In this document: piece by piece, positions 53,200 to 62,208 of the stretch
Layout of the letters: every line of letters begins with the position of its first letter
Position numbering within the stretch: the stretch's first letter is position 1
Assembly: GCA_963799815.1 (NCBI GenBank)
Contig: CAWCYG010000004.1
Span: 434,001-498,000, forward strand
Origin: JBDTSW01 sp963799815
Lineage (GTDB): Bacteria > Actinomycetota > Thermoleophilia > Solirubrobacterales > 70-9
DNA: 64,000 bases
Reading direction: 5' to 3'
The notes under the pieces: generated by a model
What the model was told of the DNA's origin: nothing
Database searches by the model: none
Seen by the model: the letters and a program-made list of their open reading frames with translations, nothing else
Position numbers and translations under genes: made by a program

Positions 53200-54819
53200 A
53201 TGCCTGACTCGATCAACGGCCTCGAGCTCGGGATCGTCATCTTCTTCTTCGTGCTGGTCAGCGGCCTGGGCTTCGTCGCCGCCCGCTGGCGCAGGGCCGA
53301 GTCTCTAGACCATCTGGACGAGTGGGGCCTCGGCGGCCGCAAGTTCGGCGCCTGGGTCACGTGGTTCCTGCTCGGCGGCGACATCTACACGGCCTACACG
53401 TTCGTCGCCGTGCCCGCCCTCGTCTACGGCCTCGGAGCGATCGGCTTCTTCGCCGTCCCCTACACGATCATCGTCTACCCGCTGGTGCTGCTCGCCGCGG
53501 TCCGTATGTGGTCCGTCGCGCGCCGGCACGGCTTCGTCACGCCGGCCGACTTCGTGCGAGGGCGCCATGGCTCCTCCTCGCTGGCGCTCGCAATCGCGCT
53601 CACCGGGATCGTCGCCACGATGCCCTACATCGCCCTGCAGCTGGTGGGCATCGGGGCGGTCGTAAAGACGATCGGCATCGAGGGCGACCTGCCGATCATC
53701 ATCGCCTTCGCCGTCCTCGCCGCGTACACCTACACGTCCGGGCTGAGGGCCCCGGCGCTGATCGCCTTCGTCAAGGACTCGCTGATCTACATCGTCGTGA
53801 TCGTCGCCATCATCGCGATCCCGATCAGCCTGGGCGGGTTCGACGACATCTTCGCCGCCGCCAACGAGAAGTTCTCGACCGACGAGCTCACGACCGACGG
53901 GATCATTCTCGGCGACGCCGCGGCACTCGGCTACTCGACGCTCGCCTTCGGCTCCGCCCTGGCGCTCTTCATCTACCCGCACACGATGACGGCGGTCCTC
54001 GCCTCCAAGGACCGAAACACGATCAAGCGCAACATGATGGCGCTGCCCGCCTACACGCTGGTGCTCGGGCTACTCGCGCTCCTGGGCTACATGGCGATCG
54101 CCGCCGGGATCGAGCCGATCGGCGAGGACGTGAACACGATCGTGCCCCTGCTCTTCCAGGATCAGTTCCCCGACTGGTTCGCCGGCGTCGCCTTCTCCGC
54201 GATCGCGATCGGCGCTCTCGTCCCCGCCGCGATCATGGCGATCGCCGCCGCCAACCTCTTCTCCCGCAACGTCTACAAGGAGTACCTAAACCGCGACGCG
54301 ACGCCCGAGCAGGAGGCGCGCGTCGCCAGGTACACATCGCTCGCAGTCAAGGCTGGCGCGCTCTTGGTCGTCATCGCCATCGACCCGCAGTTCTCGATCG
54401 ACCTGCAGCTGATCGGTGGCGTCATCATCCTGCAGACTCTGCCGGCGCTCCTGCTCGGGCTCTGGCGCACCTTCGCCCACCGGTTCGCCCTTCTTGCCGG
54501 GTGGGCGGCGGGGCTCATCGTCGGCCTCTGGATCCTCTACGACACGCCCAATCCCGTCACCGGGCAGGAGCATTTCGGCGGCGCCCAATACGCCTTCTCC
54601 AAGCTCGGGATCGATACCGAGGTGACGATCTACACCGGGATCGTGGCGCTCGCGGTGAACCTGCTTGTCGTGGCGGTCGTGTCGGTGATCCTCCGTTCCA
54701 CGGGAGTGCCGGACGGAGAGGACATCACCACCGAGGAGGACTACGAGGTGGACGTTGGCGATCCCGGCGTCGAGGACCTCCCCGACCCCCTCGGCAAGCG
54801 TGAGCCCGTCGCCACCTGA
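53200..54819 (+). CDS. Sodium:solute symporter, MctP-like monocarboxylate permease
   Basis: A 539-residue protein with about 13 helices. After the first helix, LDEWGLGGRKFGAWVTWFLLGGDIYTAYTFVAVPAL is the typical SSS N-terminal region, and AIMAIAAANLFSRNVYKEYL and the QLIGGVIILQTLPALLL segment are also usual. The closest known group is MctP-type monocarboxylate (lactate, pyruvate, propionate) symporters. The C-terminus is acidic. Directly upstream, six bases away, is a DUF3311 partner. The gene is convergent with the broken TauE gene. Confidence 0.92.
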   Translation: MPDSINGLELGIVIFFFVLVSGLGFVAARWRRAESLDHLDEWGLGGRKFGAWVTWFLLGGDIYTAYTFVAVPALVYGLGAIGFFAVPYTIIVYPLVLLAAVRMWSVARRHGFVTPADFVRGRHGSSSLALAIALTGIVATMPYIALQLVGIGAVVKTIGIEGDLPIIIAFAVLAAYTYTSGLRAPALIAFVKDSLIYIVVIVAIIAIPISLGGFDDIFAAANEKFSTDELTTDGIILGDAAALGYSTLAFGSALALFIYPHTMTAVLASKDRNTIKRNMMALPAYTLVLGLLALLGYMAIAAGIEPIGEDVNTIVPLLFQDQFPDWFAGVAFSAIAIGALVPAAIMAIAAANLFSRNVYKEYLNRDATPEQEARVARYTSLAVKAGALLVVIAIDPQFSIDLQLIGGVIILQTLPALLLGLWRTFAHRFALLAGWAAGLIVGLWILYDTPNPVTGQEHFGGAQYAFSKLGIDTEVTIYTGIVALAVNLLVVAVVSVILRSTGVPDGEDITTEEDYEVDVGDPGVEDLPDPLGKREPVAT

Positions 54820-54822
54820 GAG

Positions 54823-55573
54823 CTAGGTGGCCAGGAGCACGATCGCCACGGCCACGCCGAAGCACACGATCCCCCAGCGCAGGACGGGCGCAGGGAGCCT
54901 GCGGGCGATCGTGACCCCGAGATAGCCGCCGACCAAAGACCCGGCGGCCATCAGCCCCGCAGCTCCCCAGGCGATCGGCGCGATGAAGACGAAGGTGAGC
55001 ACTGCGACGGTCCCGACGATCAGCGAGATCACGTTCTTCATCGCGTTCAGACGCTGGAGATGGTCACCGATCAAAAGACCGCTGACGCCGAGGATCAGCA
55101 CACCGAGTCCGGCGCCGAAGTAGCCCCCGTAGACGGCCGAGGCGAAGATGCCCAGATGGAGGGCCCCGAGTCGCCCGCCGGCGCGAGCCGCGCTCGGCCA
55201 ACAGGGGCTCGAGGCGGGGCTGGGCGGCCAGCAGGACGCAGGCGAGCAGGATCAGAAACGGCGCGAGGAACTCGAACGCGGACGCCGGTGTCTCGATCAA
55301 GAGCACCGCACCGCCCAACCCCCCGAGCGCCGCCGCCGGCGCGAGCGCGGCGATCCTGCGCCGCTGTCCCTCCAGCTCCGGCCGGTAGGTGATCGCCCCG
55401 GTGAGGTAGCCCGGCAGGACGGCGACGGCGTTGGTGACATTTGCGAGGACCGGCGAGTACCCAACCGCCAAGAGCGCCGGAAACCCCACGAGCGAGCCAC
55501 CGCCGGCGATCGTGTTGATCACACCCGCGGCCACACCCGCCGCGACCAGGAGCGCGCCCTCCGCGGGCGTCAA
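54823..55573 (-). pseudogene. TauE/SafE family permease, broken by a +1 frameshift
   Basis: The N-terminal half (start 55573) has the helices AGVAAGVINTIAGGGSLVGFPALL and YSPVLANVTNAVAVLPGYL typical of the TauE/SafE sulfite-exporter family. The frame then turns into Arg-rich sequence near 55168-55182. The C-terminal half continues in another frame (LGVLILGVSGLLIGD, LNAMKNVISLIVG) to 54823. Removing one base of the short C run at 55174-55176 (plus strand) joins them as RRRLGALHLG. Intact, it would have about 249 residues and 7-8 helices. It is either an assembly error or a decayed gene. Confidence 0.78.
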
Positions 55574-55671
55574 GTTATGGCGGAAGCGGTCAAGGGTGGC
55601 GAAGGGTGGCAGGCATCGGCGCTCTAAGGCCGGCGCCTATGGTTCGGTGACAGACCAAAGATCGGAGCCGG

Positions 55672-56043
55672 ATGATCGAGCGCATCGACGACATGCCCGA
55701 GGGAACGATCGGCTTTCGGGCCGCGGGCCGGGTGACCCGGGACGAGTACCGCCAAACGCTCGAGCCAGCAATGCGGGCGGCTGCGGAGGCCAGCGAGGTG
55801 CGCATGCTCTTCGTCGTCACCGCCGAGTTTGAGAGGTTCGAAGCCGGGGCGCTGATGGAGGACACGAAGACGGGAGTCCAGCTCGGGCTCGGCCACCTCG
55901 CGGCATGGAAGCGCACGGGCCTCGTCACCGACCTCGAGTGGATGCGCAACGCCCTTCATTTCTTCGCCTGGATGGCTCCCGGCGAGGTTCAGGTCTTCGG
56001 CCTGGACCAGGTCGATGCCGCGAAGGAGTGGGTCGCCGGCTAG
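55672..56043 (+). CDS. STAS/SpoIIAA-like protein
   Basis: A 123-residue protein of the SpoIIAA-like (DUF3478-type) family. It begins IERIDDMPEGTIGFRAAGRVTRDEYRQ and contains MLFVVTAEFERFEAGALMED. It ends WMAPGEVQVFGLDQVDAAKEW, matching STAS-like folds that may bind lipid or phosphoproteins. Function unknown. The ATG is preceded by a GGAG-like site. A TATGGT -10 lies about 25-30 bases further up. Confidence 0.85.
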   Translation: MIERIDDMPEGTIGFRAAGRVTRDEYRQTLEPAMRAAAEASEVRMLFVVTAEFERFEAGALMEDTKTGVQLGLGHLAAWKRTGLVTDLEWMRNALHFFAWMAPGEVQVFGLDQVDAAKEWVAG

Positions 56044-56092
56044 CGGAGCACCCGCTCAGCCTTGGCCCGTGGTGTGACTAGGGTCTAACCCG

Positions 56093-57043
56093 GTGAGCGA
56101 CCTCGACAAAGCGGTTCACGCCGTCGTGAACGAGTGCCTCGGGATCTCTGAGGGCGAGGAGGTGCTCGTGATCTGCAACCCGGCGACTCTTGGGTTGGGC
56201 GAGCGGCTTCGTGGCGAATCGGGCCGAGCCGGGGCGGACGCCGTCTTGGCCCTTATGGCCGAGCGCGGCTCGCACGCTGCCGAGCCGCCGCGAGCGGTGG
56301 CCGCGGCGATGGCGGCGGCGGACGCCGTGCTGGCCCCGACCGTGCAGTCGCTCTCACACACTGCCGCGCGCCGAGCGGCCTCGGAGAGCGGCACCCGGGT
56401 TGCCACCCTTCCCGGCGTGACCGAGGAGATGCTCGCCCGCGTGATGAGCGCGGACATGGAGGGCCTGCGCCGGAAAGGCCAGGCGATCGCCGACGCGATC
56501 AACGCCGGGTCGCAGGCGCGGATCACCTGCGCCAACGGTTCGGACCTTCGGCTCGGCCTCGACGGCCCACCGGCCATTCCTGACGCCGGCGATCTGCGCG
56601 GGCCAGGCGCCTTCGGCAACCTCCCCTGTGGCGAAGGCTTCGTCTCCCCCGCCGAGGGCACGGCAGAGGGCAGGCTGGTAGTCGACGGAACCATCGCCGC
56701 AATCGGCAGGGTTCCCGAGCCGACCGCGCTGCGCATCGACGCGGGGCACCTCGTCGACGCCGAGGGTGATACCGGCGAGCAGCTGCTGGCGTTGCTGCAG
56801 CCCCACGGGTCCGACGGGACGAACGTCGCCGAGCTCGGCATCGGCACCAACGAGAAGGCCACCCTGACCGGCAACCTGCTCGAGGACGAGAAGATCCTCG
56901 GCACCGCCCACCTCGCCTTCGGCGCCAACGCCTCGATGGGGGGAACCGTGCAGGTCCCGGTCCACATCGATTGCGTCGTTCTGCGCCCCGAGGTCTCGAT
57001 CGACGGCGAGCCGCTCCTGCGCGACGGCGAGCTTCTGGTCTGA
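56093..57043 (+). CDS. M29 family aminopeptidase-like protein
   Basis: A 316-residue protein of the thermophilic aminopeptidase (M29) group. The metal-ligand motifs are recognisable: GEGFVSPAEGTAEG (Glu), AELGIGTNEKA (Glu), ILGTAHLAFGAN (His), and VHIDCVV (His and Asp). The N-terminal domain is shorter than in most members. The enzyme would release N-terminal amino acids; the natural substrate is unknown. The GTG follows TAGGGT by eight bases. A formiminotransferase-like gene follows after nine bases. Confidence 0.85.
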   Translation: MSDLDKAVHAVVNECLGISEGEEVLVICNPATLGLGERLRGESGRAGADAVLALMAERGSHAAEPPRAVAAAMAAADAVLAPTVQSLSHTAARRAASESGTRVATLPGVTEEMLARVMSADMEGLRRKGQAIADAINAGSQARITCANGSDLRLGLDGPPAIPDAGDLRGPGAFGNLPCGEGFVSPAEGTAEGRLVVDGTIAAIGRVPEPTALRIDAGHLVDAEGDTGEQLLALLQPHGSDGTNVAELGIGTNEKATLTGNLLEDEKILGTAHLAFGANASMGGTVQVPVHIDCVVLRPEVSIDGEPLLRDGELLV

Positions 57044-57052
57044 GATCCGCCT

Positions 57053-57913
57053 GTGCTGCTGGGCGTCCCGAACTTCTCCGAGGGCCGTGACGAGGGGCGC
57101 GTCGAGTTGATCACCGCGCAGTTCTCGCGCGGCGCCGAGCTCCTCGACCGCCACTCGGACGGCACCCACAACCGCACCGTCCTCAACCTCACAGCGACTC
57201 CGAAGCTGCTCGGCGAGGCGCTGGTCCGCGGCGCAGGCGCCTGCTCTGTGATGATCGACATGCGGCGTCATGAGGGTGCGCATCCGTGCATTGGCGCCCT
57301 GGATGTCTGTCCGCTGGTCTACACAACTGGGGCTGAGCACGAGGCGGCGCGGCGAACCGCGCTCGACGTGGCGCGGGGGATCGGATCTGAGGGCATCCCT
57401 GTCTTTCTCTACGGCGAGCTTGCGACCGCCGACGAGCGTCGCGAGCGCGCCTACTTCCGTCACGGCGGTCTTGCCGCGTTGGGCGGACGCATGGCCTCGG
57501 AGGACCTCGCCCCCGACTACGGGCCGACTAAGCCGCACCCCTCAGCCGGGGCGACCCTCGTGACCGCCCGCCCGCCGCTCGCGGCCTTCAACGTCCTGCT
57601 CATGGACGCCGATCCCGAGGCGGCCCGCGCCATCGCGGCGAGCCTGCGCGAGTCGGGCGGCGGGCTGCCCGGTGTTCGCGCGATCGCGGTCGACCTGGGG
57701 GCGGCGGGCATGCAGATCTCCACCAACGTCCACGATCCGATTGCGTTGCCGTTGGCGGATGTGATCGGCCGAATTCGCGAGCTGGGTGGTGTCCCCGTGC
57801 ACGGCGAGGTCGTCGGCCTGCTACCCGAGGCAGCGCTCGTCGGCTTTCCCGAGGACGTCTCGCTGCCCGGGTTCGACCGCGAGCGCCGCGTGATCGAGCG
57901 ACTGGGCCGCTAG
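57053..57913 (+). CDS. Glutamate formimidoyltransferase N-domain-like protein
   Basis: A 286-residue protein matching the formiminotransferase (FTCD N-terminal) fold: LLGVPNFSEGRD, DGTHNRTVL, MRRHEGAHPCIGALD and a YGELAT segment are all typical. DYGPTKPHPSAGA and GVPVHGEVVGLLPE are also conserved. Such enzymes transfer a formimino or formyl group between glutamate and folate, usually in histidine catabolism; no other hut gene is present. It starts at GTG behind the M29 gene, so the two may share a transcript. Confidence 0.88.
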   Translation: MLLGVPNFSEGRDEGRVELITAQFSRGAELLDRHSDGTHNRTVLNLTATPKLLGEALVRGAGACSVMIDMRRHEGAHPCIGALDVCPLVYTTGAEHEAARRTALDVARGIGSEGIPVFLYGELATADERRERAYFRHGGLAALGGRMASEDLAPDYGPTKPHPSAGATLVTARPPLAAFNVLLMDADPEAARAIAASLRESGGGLPGVRAIAVDLGAAGMQISTNVHDPIALPLADVIGRIRELGGVPVHGEVVGLLPEAALVGFPEDVSLPGFDRERRVIERLGR

Positions 57914-57942
57914 CGCCTCCGCCTCCCGGTAAGTTCCAGGCA

Positions 57943-58320
57943 ATGGCTCAGACGCGAAAGAAGCGTCGCCGCAAGCACCGCGGCACGCAGGGCGGAAGCG
58001 TCGATCGTCGCGGCCGCACGTCGCGCCCGCGCAACCGCCAGGAGGCACGCGCCCGCGCCCGCCGTCAGATGACCGACCGCCGCGACATCCCGCCGACGTG
58101 GCGTTCCTCGATCAATCGGGCGCTGATCGCCGCGGGCGTGTTCTTGGTTTTGCTGATTCTCCTCTTCGACCAGCCCGTGGTCGGCTCGATCGCACTCTCG
58201 GCGTTGATGCTGATCCTCTACATCCCGATGGGCTACACGATCGACAGGTTCTTCTACAACCGCCGCCAAGCCTCCAAGCGCAAGGCGGCCACCGCGGCGA
58301 AGCAAACGCGCCGGGACTAG
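57943..58320 (+). CDS. Basic N-terminal, two-helix membrane protein
   Basis: A 125-residue protein. Residues 1-50 are strongly basic, with KKRRRKHRGTQGG and many Arg. Two helices follow (about residues 60-78 and 82-102), with a basic tail RRQASKRKAATAAKQTRR. It could bind ribosomal RNA or the membrane, but no family is assigned. The ATG follows TAAGTT (57930-57935) by seven bases, a leaderless start. Confidence 0.7.
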   Translation: MAQTRKKRRRKHRGTQGGSVDRRGRTSRPRNRQEARARARRQMTDRRDIPPTWRSSINRALIAAGVFLVLLILLFDQPVVGSIALSALMLILYIPMGYTIDRFFYNRRQASKRKAATAAKQTRRD

Positions 58321-58353
58321 GCGAGCCTCCGACCGGCCTCTACCCTGAAGCTC

Positions 58354-58992
58354 ATGGACGTCCGCTCGCTCACAGTCGGGCCTGTGGCCGAGAACTGCTT
58401 CGTCTTTCGGCGCGACGGGGCCGACCGCGGCCTGATCGTCGATCCGGGCGAAGAGGCGGACCGCATTCTCGGGGCTGTCGATGAGCTGGGCATCGGCATC
58501 GACGCGATCCTCCTCACGCACACGCATTTCGACCACGTCGGCGCCGTGGCGCCGGTGGCGCGCGCTACCGGCGCGCCGGTCTACTGCCCCGAGATCGAGG
58601 TGCCCGTGCTGGCCGACATCATGTCGTTCGTTCCCTGGCCTGGCTTCGGGCCGTACGAGAGCTGGGACGCGGAGGAGATCGTCAAGGGGGGCGAACGGCT
58701 GGAGCTGGCCGGGATGGAGATCGACGTGTTGTCCGTGCCCGGGCACAGCCCCGGCCACGTCGCCTACTCGATCCCGGACGAGCAGGCCTTGTTCTCGGGC
58801 GATGTGCTCTTCCAGGGATCCGTCGGTCGAACCGATCTGCCGGGGGGCGACTGGCCCACTCTCCTCGAGAGCATTCGCTCGCTGGCCGAGGGGCTTCCCG
58901 CACAGACCCACGTCTACCCCGGACATATGGGCAACACCACCCTGGGCGCCGAGCGGTCATCGAACCCATTCCTGGCCGAGCTCGCGCGGTAG
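58354..58992 (+). CDS. MBL-fold metallo-hydrolase (glyoxalase II-like)
   Basis: A 212-residue protein. The zinc motif HTHFDHVG (H-x-H-x-D-H) near residue 54-59 is followed by a His in SVPGHSPGHVAY, an Asp in FSGDVLFQGSVGRTD, and a His in VYPGHMGNTT. All metal ligands of the beta-lactamase fold are present. The enzyme group hydrolyses thioesters or persulfides; the exact substrate is open. The ATG is seven bases after TACCCT. hisS follows. Confidence 0.92.
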   Translation: MDVRSLTVGPVAENCFVFRRDGADRGLIVDPGEEADRILGAVDELGIGIDAILLTHTHFDHVGAVAPVARATGAPVYCPEIEVPVLADIMSFVPWPGFGPYESWDAEEIVKGGERLELAGMEIDVLSVPGHSPGHVAYSIPDEQALFSGDVLFQGSVGRTDLPGGDWPTLLESIRSLAEGLPAQTHVYPGHMGNTTLGAERSSNPFLAELAR

Positions 58993-59021
58993 CGCCCGCC
59001 CCCGCGCGTTAGATTCGCTGA

Positions 59022-60251
59022 ATGGCCGAGCGCTTCCAGGCTCCACGCGGGACCTTCGACGTCCTTCCTGGGGACATGAGCATGCGCGGACGTCTCTTCG
59101 TGGCCGCGGCCGAGGCGTTCGAGCGCGCGGGGTACGGGCGCATCGAGACGCCCGTATTCGAGGACACCGAGCTCTTCGCCCGTGGCGTGGGCGGCTCGAC
59201 GGACATCGTCCGCAAGGAGATGTTCACGTTCTCGGATCAGGGCGATCGCAGCCTCACCCTGCGCCCCGAGGCGACAGCCCCCATCTGCCGCGCCTACCTC
59301 GAGCGCGGCATGCACAAGCTGGCGCAGCCGGTGAAGCTCTGGTGCTGGGGCCCTTTCTTCCGGCACGAGCGCCCGCAGGCGGGCCGCCACCGGCAGTTTC
59401 ACCAGCTCGATGCCGAGGTGATCGGGTCGGACTCACCGCTCGCCGATGCCGAGGTGATCGTGCTGCTCCACGACCTCCTGCACGGCCTGCCCGTTCCCGG
59501 CCTCAGTCTGCGAATCGGAAGCCTGGGCTCCCTCCACGGGCGCGCGGCCTACCGAGCGGAGCTCCAGGAGTACCTGCGCTCGCACGAGGCCGACCTCTCA
59601 GCCGACGTGCGCGAACGCATCGACGAGAACCCCCTACGCGCCTTCGACGCCAAGGACGAGGCGACCAAGGCCGCGATGGCGGACGCGCCGCGGATGCTCG
59701 ATCGCTTGCAGGGCGAGGACGCTGAGCACTTCGCCGAGGTCCGTGCATTGCTCGACCACGCGGGCATCCACTACGAGCTCGACGGCACCCTCGTCCGCGG
59801 CCTCGACTACTACACCCGAACCGTCTTCTCGTTCGAGTCGGAAGGGCTCGGCGCCCAGTCAGAGGTGGCGGGCGGTGGCCGTTACGACGGCTTGATGGAG
59901 CTTCTCGGCGGGCCGCCCACCCCCGCGGTTGGCTGGGCTTGCGGGATCGAGCGGGTCCTGCTCACGCTCGACGAGCACGGTGGTGCGCCACCGGTGCAGG
60001 TCTTCGTCGCCGCCGCCGACGGCCGTCGCGAGACCGCGCTCGGCCTCGTCCTCGAGCTGCGGCGAGCCGGCATCTCGGCCGACCTCGACCTCGCCGGCCG
60101 CAGCGCCAAGGGCCAGATGAAGCAGGCCGACCGCTCCGGCGCCGACGTGACCGTGATCCTCGACGAGGACGGCAGCGCGCTCGCCCGCGATATGGATACG
60201 GGCGAGCAGCGGCCGGTGGAGCTGACCCAGCTCGTCGAGGAGCTCTCGTGA
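59022..60251 (+). CDS. hisS: Histidine-tRNA ligase
   Basis: A 409-residue class II aminoacyl-tRNA synthetase. Motif 1 region YGRIETPVFEDTELFARGVG, motif 2 WCWGPFFRHERPQAGRHRQFHQLDAEVIG, the His-specific strand GTLVRGLDYYTRTVFSFES and motif 3 VGWACGIERVLL are all in order. A C-terminal anticodon-binding domain (VQVFVAAADGRRE) is also present. The ATG follows TAGATT (59010-59015) by six bases. The stop overlaps the aspS start (GTGA), so the two synthetases are coupled. Confidence 0.97.
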   Translation: MAERFQAPRGTFDVLPGDMSMRGRLFVAAAEAFERAGYGRIETPVFEDTELFARGVGGSTDIVRKEMFTFSDQGDRSLTLRPEATAPICRAYLERGMHKLAQPVKLWCWGPFFRHERPQAGRHRQFHQLDAEVIGSDSPLADAEVIVLLHDLLHGLPVPGLSLRIGSLGSLHGRAAYRAELQEYLRSHEADLSADVRERIDENPLRAFDAKDEATKAAMADAPRMLDRLQGEDAEHFAEVRALLDHAGIHYELDGTLVRGLDYYTRTVFSFESEGLGAQSEVAGGGRYDGLMELLGGPPTPAVGWACGIERVLLTLDEHGGAPPVQVFVAAADGRRETALGLVLELRRAGISADLDLAGRSAKGQMKQADRSGADVTVILDEDGSALARDMDTGEQRPVELTQLVEELS

Positions 60252-62038
60252 GCGACGCTCCGGCGCTCCGTGCGAACACCTATCGCGACACATGGTGTGG
60301 CCGGGTGCTGGATGACCGCGTGGGGCAGACCGCTCGCGTCGCCGGGTGGGTGCATCGCCGCCGCGACCACGGCGGCCTGATCTTCATCGATCTGCGCGAT
60401 CGAACGGGCCTTGTCCAACTCGTGTTCAACCCCGACGCTGCCGGGGCCGCGCAGGAGCTGGGCCATCGTCTGCGGGCAGAGGACGTGATCAGCGCTGCCG
60501 GCGAGGTCGTCCGCCGCTCGCCCGAGACGATCAACCGCGAGCTTCCCACCGGCGAGTTCGAGGTGCGCATCGCAGAGGCGGAGTTGCTCTCCCACGCCGA
60601 GACGCCGCCGTTTGAGATCGAGGGCTACTCGGGCGAGGTGGGGGAGGAGCTTCGGCTTCGTTACCGCTACCTCGACCTGCGCCGCGAGCGCATGCGCGAC
60701 GCGCTCGTGCTGCGCCACCGAGTGACTCAGGAGATCCGCTCCTTCCTCGACGGCGAGGGCTTCCTCGACATCGAGACGCCCGTGCTGACACGCTCGACGC
60801 CCGAGGGCGCGCGCGACTTCCTCGTCCCAAGCCGCCAGCAGCAGGGATCCTTCTACGCGCTCCCGCAGTCGCCGCAGCTCTTCAAGCAGCTCCTCATGAT
60901 CGGCGGCTTCGAGCGCTACTACCAGATCGCCCGCTGCTTTCGCGACGAGGATCTGCGCGCCGACCGCCAGCTCGACTTCACCCAGCTTGACGTGGAAATG
61001 GCGTTCGTCGGCGTCGACGACGTACTCGAGCTGAACGAGCGGCTGCTGGCGCGGCTGCTGGCAATGATCGGCGTCGAGCTCGAGTTGCCGCTGCGCCGGA
61101 TCCCCTACGACGAGGCGATCGCCCGCTTCGGCTCCGATAAGCCGGACCTGCGCTACGGGCTCGAGCTGGTCGACCTATCCGAGCACCTTCGGGAGACCGA
61201 GTTCAACGCGTTCCGCGGGGTCCTCGATTCGGGTGGGGCCGTGAAGGGGCTGAACGCCGGCGCCCGTGAGCAGTCCCGGGCGCAGCTCGACGGGCTCGTC
61301 GACGAGGCCAAGGAGCTCGGCGCCAAGGGGCTCGTCTGGGCGGTTGTCGAGGGCGAGGGCTGGCGCTCGCCGGTCGCCAAGTTCCTCGGCGCGGACGAGA
61401 TGGCCGCGATGAACGCGGCGCTCGATGCCTCGGAGGGCGACCTGCTGCTGCTGGCCGCGGACAAGGCGCCGGCGGCGGCCGCGATTCTGGGTGGCATGCG
61501 GGTTCGCCTGGCCGATCGCTTCGGCCAAGTCCCCGACGGGGCGAATGAGCTCGCCTGGATCGTCGACTGGCCACTGTTCGAGTGGGATCAAGGCGACGGT
61601 CGCTGGGAGGCCCTCCATCACCCGTTCACCTCGCCCGCGGGCGAGCTCGATGTGTCCGACCCAGGCTCGGCACGGGCGCTCGCCTACGACGTCGTCTGGA
61701 ACGGGGTCGAGCTGGGCGGCGGGTCGATCAGGATCTCGACGCCCGAGACTCAGAATGCCGCGTTTGAGGTCCTGGGCATCTCGGCGGAGGAGGCCGAGGC
61801 TCGCTTCGGGTTCCTGCTGGAGGCGCTGCGCTTCGGCGCCCCACCGCACGGAGGCATCGCCTACGGGCTCGATCGCATCGTCGCGGTCATGCACGGCACT
61901 GACTCGATCCGCGACGTGATCGCCTTCCCCAAGGCGGCATCCGGCGGCGACCCGCTCACGGGCGCGCCCGCGGCGGTGGACGATGCACAGCTGCGCGAGC
62001 TCGGCATCGCCACGCGCTCGAAGCCTCCCGGCGGCTGA
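60248..62038 (+). CDS. aspS: Aspartate-tRNA ligase, bacterial type
   Basis: A 596-residue class II synthetase. The N-terminal OB fold is VAGWVHRRRDHGGLIFIDLRD. The bacterial GAD insertion lies in the middle (~310-420). Motif 2 is QIARCFRDEDLRADRQLDFTQLDVEMAF, and motif 3 is PHGGIAYGLDRIVA. The His41 of RRDHGG is the residue found in non-discriminating AspRS, which also charges tRNA-Asn when GatCAB is used. The second classic determinant has Glu rather than Gly, so the type is open. The GTG at 60248 was chosen for the family start and the 4-base overlap with hisS. Confidence 0.96.
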   Translation: MSDAPALRANTYRDTWCGRVLDDRVGQTARVAGWVHRRRDHGGLIFIDLRDRTGLVQLVFNPDAAGAAQELGHRLRAEDVISAAGEVVRRSPETINRELPTGEFEVRIAEAELLSHAETPPFEIEGYSGEVGEELRLRYRYLDLRRERMRDALVLRHRVTQEIRSFLDGEGFLDIETPVLTRSTPEGARDFLVPSRQQQGSFYALPQSPQLFKQLLMIGGFERYYQIARCFRDEDLRADRQLDFTQLDVEMAFVGVDDVLELNERLLARLLAMIGVELELPLRRIPYDEAIARFGSDKPDLRYGLELVDLSEHLRETEFNAFRGVLDSGGAVKGLNAGAREQSRAQLDGLVDEAKELGAKGLVWAVVEGEGWRSPVAKFLGADEMAAMNAALDASEGDLLLLAADKAPAAAAILGGMRVRLADRFGQVPDGANELAWIVDWPLFEWDQGDGRWEALHHPFTSPAGELDVSDPGSARALAYDVVWNGVELGGGSIRISTPETQNAAFEVLGISAEEAEARFGFLLEALRFGAPPHGGIAYGLDRIVAVMHGTDSIRDVIAFPKAASGGDPLTGAPAAVDDAQLRELGIATRSKPPGG

Positions 62039-62160
62039 AGCGCCCAGCCGAGTCGCCGATCGTCGGCTGGCCGCTGGCCCTGGTTTTGGTCGGCGCCGTC
62101 GGTGTCGTGGCGAGCCTCCTGCCGCGCTCCGAGCGCTCCTCAGGCAACGAGCCGACTTAA
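62035..62160 (+). CDS. Candidate 41-residue single-helix ORF after aspS
   Basis: From a CTG that overlaps the aspS TGA (CTGA), a 42-codon frame reads a basic start (KRPAESPIVGWP), one hydrophobic helix (LALVLVGAVGVVASLLP), then a polar end to the TAA at 62160. No ATG, GTG or TTG fits, so translation would need a CTG start or a later GTG. The clear membrane helix argues for a real or decayed small membrane protein, but the start is doubtful. Confidence 0.3.
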   Translation: MKRPAESPIVGWPLALVLVGAVGVVASLLPRSERSSGNEPT

Positions 62161-62196
62161 GCCCGGCCGCCTACCGGTCGAAAAACGGGTGACTGG

Positions 62197-62202
62197 TATG
62201 GT
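62197..62202 (+). promoter_or_regulatory. -10 box (TATGGT) of the structured RNA
   Basis: TATGGT lies 7-8 bases before 62209-62210, where the closing stem of the RNA begins. The -35 region is weak. Confidence 0.5.
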
Positions 62203-62208
62203 GCGCCC

